Source: Haloarcula sp. DT43 (GTDB lineage: Archaea > Halobacteriota > Halobacteria > Halobacteriales > Haloarculaceae). Taken from it: a stretch of 64,000 nucleotides of DNA. Both the position numbers and the translations under genes were made by a program. The notes beneath the pieces were generated by a model, which worked only from the letters and a program-made list of their open reading frames with translations, was not told the DNA's origin and did not search any database. The stretch is from positions 1 to 64,000 of the forward strand of contig NZ_JAYMGZ010000001.1 of assembly GCF_037078405.1 (NCBI RefSeq), given 5' to 3'. Shown piece by piece: positions 31,553 to 40,524 of the stretch. Every line of letters starts with the position of its first letter. The first letter of the stretch is position 1.

Positions 31553-34249
31553 TCACTTGGCGATGTCGATTGCGGGGCGACCGGGGCCGGCCTTGCTCAC
31601 GAGGTCCGGGTCCGCCTCGTCGGGCCCCTGCACGACGACCTCGGCCCCGAACTCTCGCTCGATGAGCCACGCGGCGCGTTCGAGCGCCTCGCGCTCGCGT
31701 TCGGGCGGCAGTTGCTCGTCGAGCGACTGCGCGCGGCCGGCCACCTCCTTGGCGAAGTCCGCGGCCGCCTCGCCCTGTTCGCGGAGGTCCTCGTCCTGCA
31801 TGACGGTCCCGACGACGTTGCCGTCGGCGTTGCGGGCCAGGTCGAGCACGCGGTGTTTCCACTGGGGCGCGACCGCGAGGGTGATGGTCTGGGGGTCCTC
31901 GATGCCGACGGTGTCGACGATGTCGCGGACGTCCTCGCGGGTGTTCTCGACCAGGCGGCGCTCGATGTCGTAGCCGTCGGGGGCCCGCGCGGCCGGCCAC
32001 TCGGCCTCGGCGATGAGGCCGTCCCGGTCCAGTTCCGCCCACATCTCCTCGGCGGCGTGGGGGGCGACCGGGGCGAGCAGTTTCGCTGCCGTCGCCAGCC
32101 CGCGCTCGAAGGTGTCGGCGTCGGGGGCTGTCGCCTCCTGGTACCGGCGCAGCAGCGACACCAGTTCCCGCACGGCCTGGAGCGCGTGGTTGAACCGGAA
32201 GTCTTCGAACTCCGCGGTCGCCTTCGCCGCGGTGGCGTCGATTTCGCGGGCGACGTAGTCGGCGATTTCGTCGGCGTCGCCGGCGTGCGCGGTTTCCGAG
32301 GCGCTTCCCGCCTCGCCGTCGGCGTACTCCGAGACCAGCGTGTACACGTTCTGGAGGAAGCTGTGGGCCGACTGGACGCCCTCGGGGCTCCAGGCGAACT
32401 CCTTCTCGGGCTGGGCGGCCTCCATGATGAACAGGCGGGCCGTGTCAGCGCCGTACTCCTCGATGATGCGCTGGGGCGAGACGCCGTTGTCGAGGCTCTT
32501 GGACATCTTGTTGCCGTCCTCGCCCAGCACCATGCCCTGGTTCGTGAGGTTCGTGAAGGGCTCGCGGACGCCGTCGACCATGTCGAGGTCGTCGAGCACC
32601 TTCGTGAAGAAGCGGGCGTACAGCAGGTGCATGACGGCGTGTTCGATGCCACCGACGTACTGGTCGACGGGCATCCAGTCGCTCGCCCGCTCGGCGTCGA
32701 AGGGGGCGTCGTCGAGGTCGGGCGACGTGTAGCGCAGGAAGTACCACGAGGAGTCCACGAACGTGTCCATCGTGTCCGTCTCCCGCACCGCGTCGGCTCC
32801 GCACTCGGGGCAGTCCACGTGCTTCCACTCTTCGGCGGCGTCGAGCGGATTGCCGGTCGTGTGGACGAACTCGGGCAGTTCGACGGGCAGGTCCTCGTCC
32901 GGGACCTCGACGTAGCCGCAGTCGTCGCAGTGAATCATCGGAATCGGGGTGCCCCAGTAGCGCTGGCGCGAGATGCCCCAGTCCCGGAGGTTGTACTCCG
33001 TGCGGTGCTCGCCGTCGAACTCGGAGACGAAGCGGTCGCGCGCCTCCTCGCTGGTGAGGCCGTCGAACTCGCCGCTGTTGACGAGCAGCCCGTCCTCGGG
33101 GTAGGCTTGCTCCTGTACGTCGACGTCCTCGGGGTCTGCGTCGGCGTCGTCGGTCGGCTCGACGACCTGTACGACGTCGATGTCGTGGGCCTGGGCGAAC
33201 TCGTGGTCGCGCTCGTCGTGGGCCGGGACGGCGTACAGCGCACCAGTGCCCACGTCGGTCAGGACGTAGTCAGCGACGTAGACGGGAATCTCCTCGCCGG
33301 TGGCTGGGTTCGTCGCGTACTCGCCGGTGAAGACGCCGGAGGTCACGTCGAGGTCGTCCTCGTCTGCGTCCTCGGCCGTCTCGATGTACTCGGCGACCGC
33401 CTCGTTGTCCTCGGCGATTTGCTGGGCGACCGGGTGACCGGGGGCAAGCGAGAAGAAGGTCGCCCCGTGGATGGTGTCCAACCGCGTGGTGAAGATGTCC
33501 ACGTCACCGTAGTCACCGACCTCGAAGGCGACGCTCGCGCCCTCCTGCTTGCCGATCCAGTTGCGCTGCATCTCCCGGACGTTGTTCGGCCAGCCGTCGA
33601 GGTCCTCGAGCGCCCCCAGCAGTTCCTCGGCGTAGTCGGTGATGGTGAAGAACCACTGGTCCATCTCGCGGGCCTCGATGGGCGTGTCACACCGCCAGCA
33701 GAGTTCGTCTTCCCCCTCGACCTGCTCGTCTGCCAGCACCGTCTCACAGGAGGGACACCAGTTCAGTTCGGCGGCCTGTCGCTCGACCAGTCCTTCCTCG
33801 CGGAACTGCTTGAACAGCCACTGGTTCCACTGGTAGTACTCGGGTTCACAGGTGGCGAGTTCGCGGTCCCAGTCGTAGCCAAAGCCCATCTCCGTGAGCT
33901 GCTCGCGCATCGACTCGATGCACTGCATCGTCCAGTCGCGGGGGTTGGTGTCCCGTTCCTCGGCGGCGTTCTCGGCGGGCAGCCCGAAGGAGTCCCACCC
34001 CATCGGGTGCAGGACGCTCTCGCCGCGCATCCGCTCGAAACGGGCGAAGGCGTCCGTGATAGTGTAGTTCCGGACGTGACCCATGTGGAGGCTCCCGGAG
34101 GTGTAGGGGAACATCGCCAGGACGTACTCCGGGTCGGTCTCGTCGTCGTCGATGCGGAACACGTCGGCCTCGTCCCACGTGCGCTGCCACCGGGGCTCGA
34201 CCTCGGTGTGGTCGAACCCCCGCTCGCGTTCCTCGCCGGTCGTGGTCAT
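31553..34249 (-). CDS. leuS: Leucine-tRNA ligase
   Basis: This 898-residue class I synthetase has the HIGH motif YTSGSLHMGHVRNYT (residues about 48-62), a zinc-type insertion (CPSCETVLADEQ ... CWRCDTP), an editing domain (TTRLDTIHGATFFSLAPGHP and DVGTGALYAVPAHDERDHEF), the second catalytic part (RDWGISRQRYWGTPIPMIHC), the KMSKS motif GEDGNKMSKSLDNG (about 577-590) and an anticodon-binding helical domain. The arrangement is of the bacterial type. I chose the ATG at 34249 (MTTTGEERERGFDH). It is divergent from the response-regulator gene. Confidence 0.95.
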   Translation of the reverse strand: MTTTGEERERGFDHTEVEPRWQRTWDEADVFRIDDDETDPEYVLAMFPYTSGSLHMGHVRNYTITDAFARFERMRGESVLHPMGWDSFGLPAENAAEERDTNPRDWTMQCIESMREQLTEMGFGYDWDRELATCEPEYYQWNQWLFKQFREEGLVERQAAELNWCPSCETVLADEQVEGEDELCWRCDTPIEAREMDQWFFTITDYAEELLGALEDLDGWPNNVREMQRNWIGKQEGASVAFEVGDYGDVDIFTTRLDTIHGATFFSLAPGHPVAQQIAEDNEAVAEYIETAEDADEDDLDVTSGVFTGEYATNPATGEEIPVYVADYVLTDVGTGALYAVPAHDERDHEFAQAHDIDVVQVVEPTDDADADPEDVDVQEQAYPEDGLLVNSGEFDGLTSEEARDRFVSEFDGEHRTEYNLRDWGISRQRYWGTPIPMIHCDDCGYVEVPDEDLPVELPEFVHTTGNPLDAAEEWKHVDCPECGADAVRETDTMDTFVDSSWYFLRYTSPDLDDAPFDAERASDWMPVDQYVGGIEHAVMHLLYARFFTKVLDDLDMVDGVREPFTNLTNQGMVLGEDGNKMSKSLDNGVSPQRIIEEYGADTARLFIMEAAQPEKEFAWSPEGVQSAHSFLQNVYTLVSEYADGEAGSASETAHAGDADEIADYVAREIDATAAKATAEFEDFRFNHALQAVRELVSLLRRYQEATAPDADTFERGLATAAKLLAPVAPHAAEEMWAELDRDGLIAEAEWPAARAPDGYDIERRLVENTREDVRDIVDTVGIEDPQTITLAVAPQWKHRVLDLARNADGNVVGTVMQDEDLREQGEAAADFAKEVAGRAQSLDEQLPPEREREALERAAWLIEREFGAEVVVQGPDEADPDLVSKAGPGRPAIDIAK

Positions 34250-34396
34250 GATATCGGAACATCCGATAGCGACGGTGCTATACCTTTCCCTTCGAGAGAC
34301 CCAGCGGCCGCCACGGGCGACGCGAGCGGTCCTGTCGGCGCATCGACCGGTCCCGCCGAGATGCTTTTGTCGGCCGGGAACAGTGGTTACTGCAGC

Positions 34397-35194
34397 GTGC
34401 CCGAACCGATTGCCGTTCTCCACGTCGACGACGACCCCGACTTCGCCGAACTGGCGGCGACCCTCCTGGAACGGCAGGACGACCGTCTCACCGTGGTCCG
34501 GGCAGACAGCACCGGCGATGGCCAGGAGGTGCTGGCGGAGCGTCCCGTCGACTGCGTCGTCTCCGACTACGACATGCCGCGCCGGAACGGCATCGAGTTC
34601 CTGCAGGCGATACGCGAGCAGCATCCCGACCTCCCGTTTATCTTGTTTACCGGGAAGGGAAGCGAGGAAATCGCCAGCGAGGCCATCTCCGCCGGCGTCA
34701 CCGACTACCTCCAGAAGGGCAGCGACGTCGAGCGGTACGAACTCCTGGCCAACCGGGTCACGAACGCCGTCGCGCAGAACCGGGCCCAGCAGCGGGCGCT
34801 CGAAACCACACAGCGCTACGAGACGCTGTTTACGCACACGACGAACGCGATTGCCTCGGTCGAACTGCGGAACGGGGACCCGATAATCCAGTCGGTCAAC
34901 CCCGCGTTCGAGGCGACGTTCGTCCCGCCGGGAACGGACGTCGCCGGCCGGAACCTGGACCGGGTCATCACGGCGACCGACGCCCAGCGGGAACAGGCCG
35001 AACGCATCACGAGTCGTGCGGAGACGGGTGATATTACGACCACGGAGGTCACGCGCCAGACGGTCGACGGCCCCCGGACGTTCCAGCTCCAGTCGGTGCC
35101 GATAAACCCCGACGATGCGGACGGGTTCTGTTCGGCCTTCGCGGTGTACACCGACATCACCGATATCGCCGGGGACGGCGGGACGCCGCCGTAG
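34397..35194 (+). CDS. Response regulator with receiver and PAS domains
   Basis: This 265-residue protein has an N-terminal receiver (about 1-125) with a full active site: Asp pair in VLHVDDDPDF, phosphoacceptor Asp57 in VDCVVSDYDMP, Thr and Lys in FTGKGSEE/YLQKGSDV. A PAS domain (about 145-260) follows, with YETLFTHTTNAIASVELRNG. No DNA-binding or kinase output is visible, and there is no cognate kinase beside it. I chose the GTG at 34397 (VPEPIAVLHVDDD), where homologues begin, with an upstream T-rich box at leaderless distance; an ATG at 34361 is the alternative. Confidence 0.88.
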   Translation: MPEPIAVLHVDDDPDFAELAATLLERQDDRLTVVRADSTGDGQEVLAERPVDCVVSDYDMPRRNGIEFLQAIREQHPDLPFILFTGKGSEEIASEAISAGVTDYLQKGSDVERYELLANRVTNAVAQNRAQQRALETTQRYETLFTHTTNAIASVELRNGDPIIQSVNPAFEATFVPPGTDVAGRNLDRVITATDAQREQAERITSRAETGDITTTEVTRQTVDGPRTFQLQSVPINPDDADGFCSAFAVYTDITDIAGDGGTPP

Positions 35195-35310
35195 CCGCGT
35201 CGGCGACACACCGGCAGTCGCTGTGTGTAACCGGACCCGTCGCGGCACCCGGGCCGACGAAGGGGGACCCACACAAGATTTTTGCCGGACTCGACAGGTG
35301 TCACGGACGT

Positions 35311-35496
35311 ATGGTACACTGCCCTGACTGTGAGACCGCGCTCGAAACGGCCGACGACATCGAGTTCGTCGAAGTGGACTCGGCGGTCGGCTTCATCAAA
35401 GCCTCCAAGCGCTTCTACACCGCGAACTGCGCGGCCTGTGGCGTCACTATCGGCAGCGGCGTCGCCGGCGCGAAGTCCAACGGGGGTGCGGCCTGA
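35311..35496 (+). CDS. Small zinc protein, tandem copy 1
   Basis: This 61-residue protein has two CxxC knuckles, VHCPDCETAL and ANCAACGVTIGSG, separated by an acidic strand (DDIEFVEVDSAVGFIKASKR), a one-zinc ribbon. It starts with ATG 14 bases into the MVHCPDC context and overlaps the next gene by one base (TGATG). The following gene is a clear paralog. Function is unknown; such small zinc proteins are common in haloarchaea and some affect biofilm or stress traits. Confidence 0.75.
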   Translation: MVHCPDCETALETADDIEFVEVDSAVGFIKASKRFYTANCAACGVTIGSGVAGAKSNGGAA

Positions 35497-35663
35497 TGGT
35501 CCACTGTCCCGAGTGCGACGCGGAGCTGACCGACCAGGACGACGTGGAATTCCTCGACATGGACTCGACGACCGGCTTCTTCACGGCCTCGAAGCGGTTC
35601 TACCTCGTCGCCTGTGGCGACTGCGGGGCCGCCATCGGCAGCGGCGTCGCCGGCGCGATGTAG
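35496..35663 (+). CDS. Small zinc protein, tandem copy 2
   Basis: This 55-residue paralog of the preceding gene shares the start MVHCP, the spacer pattern DDVEFLDMDSTTGFFTASKR and the end IGSGVAGA. It has two CxxC knuckles (CPECDAEL and CGDCGAAIGSG). The start codon overlaps the stop of copy 1, so the two are translationally coupled and were probably made by tandem duplication. Both may bind one zinc and could form a heterodimer. Confidence 0.75.
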   Translation: MVHCPECDAELTDQDDVEFLDMDSTTGFFTASKRFYLVACGDCGAAIGSGVAGAM

Positions 35664-35706
35664 CCGCCGGGGCTAGGCTTATACACGTATCAGCGCAAGA
35701 GAGCGT

Positions 35707-35922
35707 ATGGCAGATTCACCTGACGACACGGACGACAGCGGACGACTACCGGCGGCGCTCCGGTCGGTCACGCCGGGGACGCGGAGCCGTCCCAACGAGG
35801 GCATGGACATGATCGGCTGGGGCATGCTCGCCGGCCTGCTCGTCCTGCTTTTCCCGCTCCTGCCGTTTATCGTCATCGTCTGGGGCATCTCGAAGGTCAC
35901 GGACGCCCTCACGCCGACCTAA
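35707..35922 (+). CDS. Small single-helix membrane protein (DUF7535-like)
   Basis: This 71-residue protein has an acidic N-terminal half (DDTDDSGRLPAALRSVTPGT) and one long hydrophobic segment, GWGMLAGLLVLLFPLLPFIV (about residues 38-57), possibly a helical hairpin. It resembles a haloarchaeal small-protein family I know as DUF7535; the function is unknown. A TATA-like GGCTTATACAC precedes it. Its stop abuts the stop of the convergent cyclodeaminase gene with no bases between. Confidence 0.65.
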   Translation: MADSPDDTDDSGRLPAALRSVTPGTRSRPNEGMDMIGWGMLAGLLVLLFPLLPFIVIVWGISKVTDALTPT

Positions 35923-36918
35923 TCAGGTCGCGTCGGTGTCGACCAGCGGGAACGCCGTCCCGTCGCCCTCGGCGCTCGCGTTCTCGTAGACGACGTGTGC
36001 CGCGGCCACGTCCTGGATGGCGAGCCCCGTCGAGTCGAAGACGGTGAGGCCGTCGTCGTCGGTCCGGCCGTCGAGCGTGCCGGCGACGATGGCCCCGAGT
36101 TCCCCGTAGAGGTCGGCGTCGGTCAGGACGCCCTCGCTCCAGGGGACGTTTATCTCGCCGGAGTGGGTACACTGTTCGTAGTTGTCGATGACGACTTTCG
36201 CGTCCAGCAGCGTGCGCGCCTCGTGTTCCTGCTTGCCGGCGGCGTCGGCCCCGATGGCGTTGACGTGCGTGCGCTCGCCGAGCCACGCCCGCTCGACGAT
36301 GGGTGACTCGACGGGCGTAATCGTCGACAGCACGTCACAGCCGGCGGCGTCCTCGATGGTGCCGGCCCGCACGTCGAACCGGTCGTCGAAGGCGTCGACG
36401 AACGCCCGCTGTTTCTCCGCGTCCCGGTCGGCGACGACCACCGTCTCGATGTCCCGGACCGACGAGATGGCCGCCAGTTGCGTGTAGGCCTGCGTGCCGG
36501 CCCCGACGAGCCCCAGCGAGTCCGCGTCGGCGACGGCGAGGTGGTCGGTGGCGACGGCGGCCGCCGCCCCGGTCCGCAGGCGCGTCAGGACGGTGCCGTC
36601 CATCACGGCGAGCGGGAACGCCGTCTCGGGGTCCGAGTAGATGAGCGTCCCGAGCACGGTCGGCAGGTCGTGGTCGCGGGGGTTGTCCAGGTGGACGTTG
36701 ACCCACTTGACCGCGGCGGCGTCCCACGTCTCAGCGTCGACGTAGGCCGGCATCGACCTAAAGTCGCCGTTGTACTGTGGCAGGTCGATGTAGGACTTTG
36801 CCGGCATGACGGTGTCGCCCCTCGCGTCGGCGGCGAAGGCGGCGGCGACCGCGTCGATGACGGCCGGCATCGTCGCGTGAGTCTCGACCGCGTCCGCGCC
36901 GAGAAGCAGCGTCTGCAT
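35923..36918 (-). CDS. Ornithine cyclodeaminase / alanine dehydrogenase family protein
   Basis: This 331-residue mu-crystallin family NAD(P) enzyme shows the N-terminal barrel with AAAFAADARGDTVMPAKSYI, the family signature MDGTVLTRLRTGAAAAVATD (residues about 108-127), the nucleotide loop SLGLVGAGTQAYTQLAAISS, HVNAIGADAAGKQEHEARTL and DVAAAHVVYENA. It may be an ornithine cyclodeaminase, an archaeal-type alanine dehydrogenase or a ketimine reductase; sequence alone does not decide. The ATG at 36918 has a TATA box (CTTATACC on the plus strand, 36943-36950) at leaderless spacing. Confidence 0.85.
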   Translation of the reverse strand: MQTLLLGADAVETHATMPAVIDAVAAAFAADARGDTVMPAKSYIDLPQYNGDFRSMPAYVDAETWDAAAVKWVNVHLDNPRDHDLPTVLGTLIYSDPETAFPLAVMDGTVLTRLRTGAAAAVATDHLAVADADSLGLVGAGTQAYTQLAAISSVRDIETVVVADRDAEKQRAFVDAFDDRFDVRAGTIEDAAGCDVLSTITPVESPIVERAWLGERTHVNAIGADAAGKQEHEARTLLDAKVVIDNYEQCTHSGEINVPWSEGVLTDADLYGELGAIVAGTLDGRTDDDGLTVFDSTGLAIQDVAAAHVVYENASAEGDGTAFPLVDTDAT

Positions 36919-36942
36919 ACGAACCGTTGGCACTCGACCCCA

Positions 36943-36950
36943 CTTATACC
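36943..36950 (-). promoter_or_regulatory. TATA box of the cyclodeaminase-family gene
   Basis: The minus strand reads GGTATAAG, centred 28 bases before the ATG at 36918, which is leaderless spacing. Confidence 0.65.
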
Positions 36951-36994
36951 CACGCCGTCACAGGGACTATACCGCCACGCGACCAGGTACTGGT

Positions 36995-37852
36995 ATGCGT
37001 CGCGGGGCGGCGATTGCCGCGGTCTGTCTCTGCCTGCTGAGCGCCGGGTGCACCGGCCTGTTCGGCGACGACGCCGCAGGGGGGACGGTGACGCCGGCAC
37101 CGGTCCCGACCGCGGACACCCCGACGAGCCCGGACCGACACGCGCCGGGCATCGTCGGCGACCGCGTCGGCAACGCCACCGCGCTCGCCCGCGCCCACGT
37201 CGCCGGGCTCTCGAACACCTCCTACCAGGTCCGCCACACCAGAACCGTCAGGCGCGACGGCGACCTGTACAGGCGCGTCCGGACGCGAGCCAGCGTCAGC
37301 GCGGGCTACCGGTCGTACACGGCCACCCGAACGGTGACCGGCCAGGGGGTTCACGCGCGGGAGGTCCACGAAACCTGGCGGGACGGCCGCGCACTCAGGC
37401 GGACCACCGTCAACGGGTCGACGACGACCGCTGTGGTCGCGGACAGTCGCGGTATCGGCGGCCCGCCGCGCCCCCCGCGGGCCGCGCTGTTCTTCGAACC
37501 CACGTTCAACGGCCGGCTCATCGACCTGCTTTCGGCGACCAACGTAACATCGGTTCGCCCCGGCCAGCCGGTCGTCGAGCAACTGTACGGAGTCTCGCTG
37601 TACCGCATCGAGGGCACCGGCGCCGCCGAAGCCGGCGCAGTCGCCACCCGCCCCGCCGACCGCGTGAGGAACGTCTCCCTCTCCGCGACCGTGACGCCCG
37701 GCGGCGTGGTCCGGAGCTACGCCCTCCAGTACACGGTCGTCGACGGGTCGGACGCGCACCGCGTGACGGAGACGCTCCGCTACAGCGACCTCGGGACGAC
37801 CGAGGTGGTGTTCGACGCCCGCGAGCGAAACCGGACGGCACGGCCGGACTGA
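36995..37852 (+). CDS. Secreted lipoprotein (DUF7537-like)
   Basis: This 285-residue protein has a signal peptide with a lipobox (AVCLCLLSAGCTGLFG; lipidated Cys near residue 19). It is followed by a Thr/Pro-rich spacer (VTPAPVPTADTPTSPDRHAP), typical of haloarchaeal surface lipoproteins, and then a beta-rich domain of about 220 residues that begins ALARAHVAGLSNTSYQVRHT. This layout matches a haloarchaeal lipoprotein family (DUF7537). It is anchored on the outer face of the membrane; the role is unknown. Confidence 0.8.
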   Translation: MRRGAAIAAVCLCLLSAGCTGLFGDDAAGGTVTPAPVPTADTPTSPDRHAPGIVGDRVGNATALARAHVAGLSNTSYQVRHTRTVRRDGDLYRRVRTRASVSAGYRSYTATRTVTGQGVHAREVHETWRDGRALRRTTVNGSTTTAVVADSRGIGGPPRPPRAALFFEPTFNGRLIDLLSATNVTSVRPGQPVVEQLYGVSLYRIEGTGAAEAGAVATRPADRVRNVSLSATVTPGGVVRSYALQYTVVDGSDAHRVTETLRYSDLGTTEVVFDARERNRTARPD

Positions 37853-37892
37853 CGCGGGTACAGAAACAGCCTCGAACCCCCACCCACCGTCA

Positions 37893-37918
37893 CCGGTCCG
37901 TCCCACCAGGCGGACCGG
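37893..37918 (+). terminator. Hairpin downstream of the lipoprotein gene (putative terminator or processing stem)
   Basis: CCGGTCCG and CGGACCGG form an 8-bp perfect stem with a 10-nt loop, 40 bases after the lipoprotein stop. The 316-bp gap 37853-38168 holds no gene. Near its right end (38097-38125) is a GC-rich imperfect stem (CCTCGCTTCGCTCGG core) downstream of the thermosome gene, read leftward. Confidence 0.4.
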
Positions 37919-38168
37919 GACAGTCGGTAGTTCGCAGCGACACAGGTGACTGTTCGTTCAGTTTCACGGGTCGATTCCGCGTTTGGCTAACACGGGTGCG
38001 AACGCCGTGCCCGGTCGAGACAGTTCGGCCTACGCGGCGAAACAGCGGAAAACGGATTCGTCGTTCGTGCGTTCGGAAGTCTCCGCTCGACCGTGAGGTA
38101 GGCCCTCGCTTCGCTCGGCCCTACCCTGCTCGCGTATACGAGGTGTTTCGCGTTGCTCAAAACCTCGC

Positions 38169-39848
38169 TTACATCATGCCGCCCATGCCGCCGCCCATAC
38201 CGCCCATGCCGCCGGGCGCGCCGCCGGGGCCGCCGGCACCCTCGTCCCCGTCGCCGGAGGTCGAGAGTTCGCCGGCAGCGATGATGTCGTCGATCTTGAG
38301 GACCAGGTTCGCGGCCTCGGCAGCCGAGGAGATGGCCTGGCGCTTGGCGTGGGTCGGCTCGACGACGCCGGTGTCGAGCGTGTTCTCCACGTCGCCGGAG
38401 AAGACGTTCAGGCCGGCGCTGACGTCGCCGTCCTCGTGGGCGGCGCGCAGGTCGACGAGCGTGTCGATGCTGTCGAGGCCGGCGTTCTCCGCGAGGGTGC
38501 GCGGGATGATTTCCAGCGCGTCGGCGAAGGACTCGATGGCGAGCTGCTCGCGGCCCTCGATGCCGTCGGCGTAGTCGCGGAGCCGGCGGGCGACCTCGAC
38601 TTCGGGTGCGCCGCCGCCGCCGAGGACGCTGCCGTTGGCAACGGTGGACGCGACGACGTCCAGCGCGTCCGTGACACCGCGTTCGAGTTCGTCGACGACG
38701 TGGTCGGTCGAGCCACGGAGCAGGAGCGTGACGCCGTGGGCGTCGTCGCCGCTGCCCTCGACGTAGAACAGGCCCTCGGCCTCGTCGCGGGTGACGGAGC
38801 CGTGGCCGAGGTCCTCCGCGGTCGCGGAGTCGAGGTCGGAGACGATGCGAGCGCCCAGGACCTCTTTGAGGAACTCGATGTCGGACTTCTTGGCGCGGCG
38901 CACTGCCAGAATACCCTTCTCGGCGAGGTAGTGCTGGGCCATGTCGTCGATGCCCTTCTGACAGAAGACCACGTCAGCGCCGGTGTCGGCTATCCGGTCG
39001 ACCATCTGCTTGAGCTGCTCCTCTTCCTTGTCGAGGAAGTTCTGGAGCTGGCTCGGGTCGTCGACGGAGAGCTGGGCGTCGACCTCGGTCTCGTCGAGTT
39101 CGATGGCGGTGTCGACCAGCAGCACGTCGGCGTCGTCGACCTCGGTCGGCATCTCCTCGTGGACTGGGTCCTTGTCGATGACCGCGCCCTCCAGCAGCTC
39201 GGAGTTGCCGGCGGAGCTGCCGGTCTGGGTCTCGATGTTGAGGTACTCGAGGTCGGCGATGACGGAGCCGTCCTCGGCCTCGACGGTGACGGCGTTGACC
39301 GCGTCGACGATAATCTGGGCGAGCAGCTCCTTGTTGAGCTCCGCGCCCTTGCCCGTCATCGAGGTCTCGGCGACCTTCTTCAGGAGTTCCTCGTCGTCGG
39401 GTTCGACGTCGGTGGCGATGTCGTCGAGTTCGTCCTTGGCCTGCGTGGCGGCCATGTTGAAGCCCTTGATGATGGCCGTCGGGTGGATGTCCTGTTCGAG
39501 GAGGTCCTCGGCGTTCTTGAGGAGCTCGCCCGCGATGGCGACGGCGGATGTCGTGCCGTCACCGGCCTCGTCCTCCTGTGTCTCCGCGACCTCGACGATC
39601 ATCGAGGCTGTCGGGTTGTCGATGTCCATCTCCGAGAGGATGGTGACGCCGTCGTTGGTGACGGTCACGTCGCCCATCGAGGAGACGAGCATCTTGTCCA
39701 TCCCCTTCGGGCCGAGCGTCGAGCGTACCGACTCGGCGACCGCGCGAGCGGCCGAGATGTTGTGTTCCTGTGCGGACTTGTCCTTCATCCGCTGGGAGTC
39801 CTCTCCCAGGATGATCATCGGCTGGCCCTGCATCTGGCGTTGGCTCAT
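38169..39848 (-). CDS. Thermosome subunit (group II chaperonin)
   Basis: This 559-residue ATP-dependent chaperonin subunit forms the double-ring folding machine. Visible are the equatorial ATP loop RSTLGPKGMDKMLVSSMGDV, the catalytic NDGVTIL and GDGTTSAV motifs, an apical domain (about 190-370) and the C-terminal Gly/Met tail GGMGGMGGGMGGMM that projects into the cavity. I chose the ATG at 39848 (MSQRQMQGQPMIILGEDSQR) rather than a TTG two codons upstream. A strong TATA box lies at 39871-39883. Haloarchaea usually carry two or three paralogs; which one this is cannot be told here. Confidence 0.95.
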   Translation of the reverse strand: MSQRQMQGQPMIILGEDSQRMKDKSAQEHNISAARAVAESVRSTLGPKGMDKMLVSSMGDVTVTNDGVTILSEMDIDNPTASMIVEVAETQEDEAGDGTTSAVAIAGELLKNAEDLLEQDIHPTAIIKGFNMAATQAKDELDDIATDVEPDDEELLKKVAETSMTGKGAELNKELLAQIIVDAVNAVTVEAEDGSVIADLEYLNIETQTGSSAGNSELLEGAVIDKDPVHEEMPTEVDDADVLLVDTAIELDETEVDAQLSVDDPSQLQNFLDKEEEQLKQMVDRIADTGADVVFCQKGIDDMAQHYLAEKGILAVRRAKKSDIEFLKEVLGARIVSDLDSATAEDLGHGSVTRDEAEGLFYVEGSGDDAHGVTLLLRGSTDHVVDELERGVTDALDVVASTVANGSVLGGGGAPEVEVARRLRDYADGIEGREQLAIESFADALEIIPRTLAENAGLDSIDTLVDLRAAHEDGDVSAGLNVFSGDVENTLDTGVVEPTHAKRQAISSAAEAANLVLKIDDIIAAGELSTSGDGDEGAGGPGGAPGGMGGMGGGMGGMM

Positions 39849-39870
39849 AATCAAGCGAAGATTGCATGTG

Positions 39871-39883
39871 GTTCTATATAAAA
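39871..39883 (-). promoter_or_regulatory. Strong TATA box of the thermosome gene
   Basis: The minus strand reads TTTTATATAGAAC, centred 29 bases before the ATG at 39848, so the mRNA is leaderless or nearly so. A purine/C-rich stretch with CCCCTA lies just upstream where a BRE would be. Heat induction is expected for the family but cannot be read from the sequence. Confidence 0.75.
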
Positions 39884-40022
39884 GTAGGGGTTATAGGGTG
39901 CTCGCCGACCACCGGTCGACGCGGCCGGAACAGGTGAAATCACCCGACTGAGGTAGTACTGTCTGTCAACAGTGGTAGCTGTTGGCACGCCCCATCGGGA
40001 CGGCGACGGACTGTTTATATAT

Positions 40023-40412
40023 TCACTCGACGGGCTCCGTCCAGTGGACCGTGACCGACCCGACGACGAAGGCGTCCTTCGAGTCGGGGTTCCGGCGGAA
40101 CTGAATCGTGTTCTCGCCGCGGTGGAGGCGCTCGGGGGCAATCGTGTCCATCCAGAGCTGCCAGCCCTCGCCCGGCGCGATGTCGAACCCCGACAGCGGG
40201 TCGCCGTTGACCACGATTTCGTGGTCGAAGTCCGCGACGTCGAACACCTGCATCTCGACGTACGGGTCCGCCGGCGACGCGGTCGGGAGGTCGAACGCGA
40301 CCGGGTCGGTGGCGTCGCCGGTGAACTCGGCCCAGGGGACGGCGAGCGAGTCCGCCGACGGACCGAGGTGTTGCTGGAACTGACAGAGCGCGTAGTTGGC
40401 GCGACGTGACAT
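40023..40412 (-). CDS. Conserved haloarchaeal protein, beta-sandwich-like (possibly DUF7383)
   Basis: This 129-residue protein starts [20 protein letters not shown] and has alternating hydrophobic strands ending [40 protein letters not shown] with [11 protein letters not shown] suggests a jelly-roll or carbohydrate-binding-like fold. It resembles a family I recall as DUF7383; the function is unknown. There is no signal peptide. A TATA box (GGTATAAAAAT on the plus strand, 40433-40443) sits 25 bases before the ATG. It is divergent from mutS, 112 bp away. Confidence 0.65.
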   Translation of the reverse strand: MSRRANYALCQFQQHLGPSADSLAVPWAEFTGDATDPVAFDLPTASPADPYVEMQVFDVADFDHEIVVNGDPLSGFDIAPGEGWQLWMDTIAPERLHRGENTIQFRRNPDSKDAFVVGSVTVHWTEPVE

Positions 40413-40524
40413 ACAGCCTACGTCTCTCGGACGGTATAAAAATCAGTGGCCGGACGGCGACGGCGGGCGGTCACCCGGGGCGGAGAGCGGAGCGCCTATC
40501 AGGAGTCGGCTGTTGCCAACGGGT

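Noticed and set aside
31712-34360. Very long plus-strand open frame running into the response-regulator gene
   Set aside because: It is the antisense of leuS. The real regulator starts at 34397, where the receiver motif VLHVDDD begins; the upstream translation has no acidic pattern or known domain.
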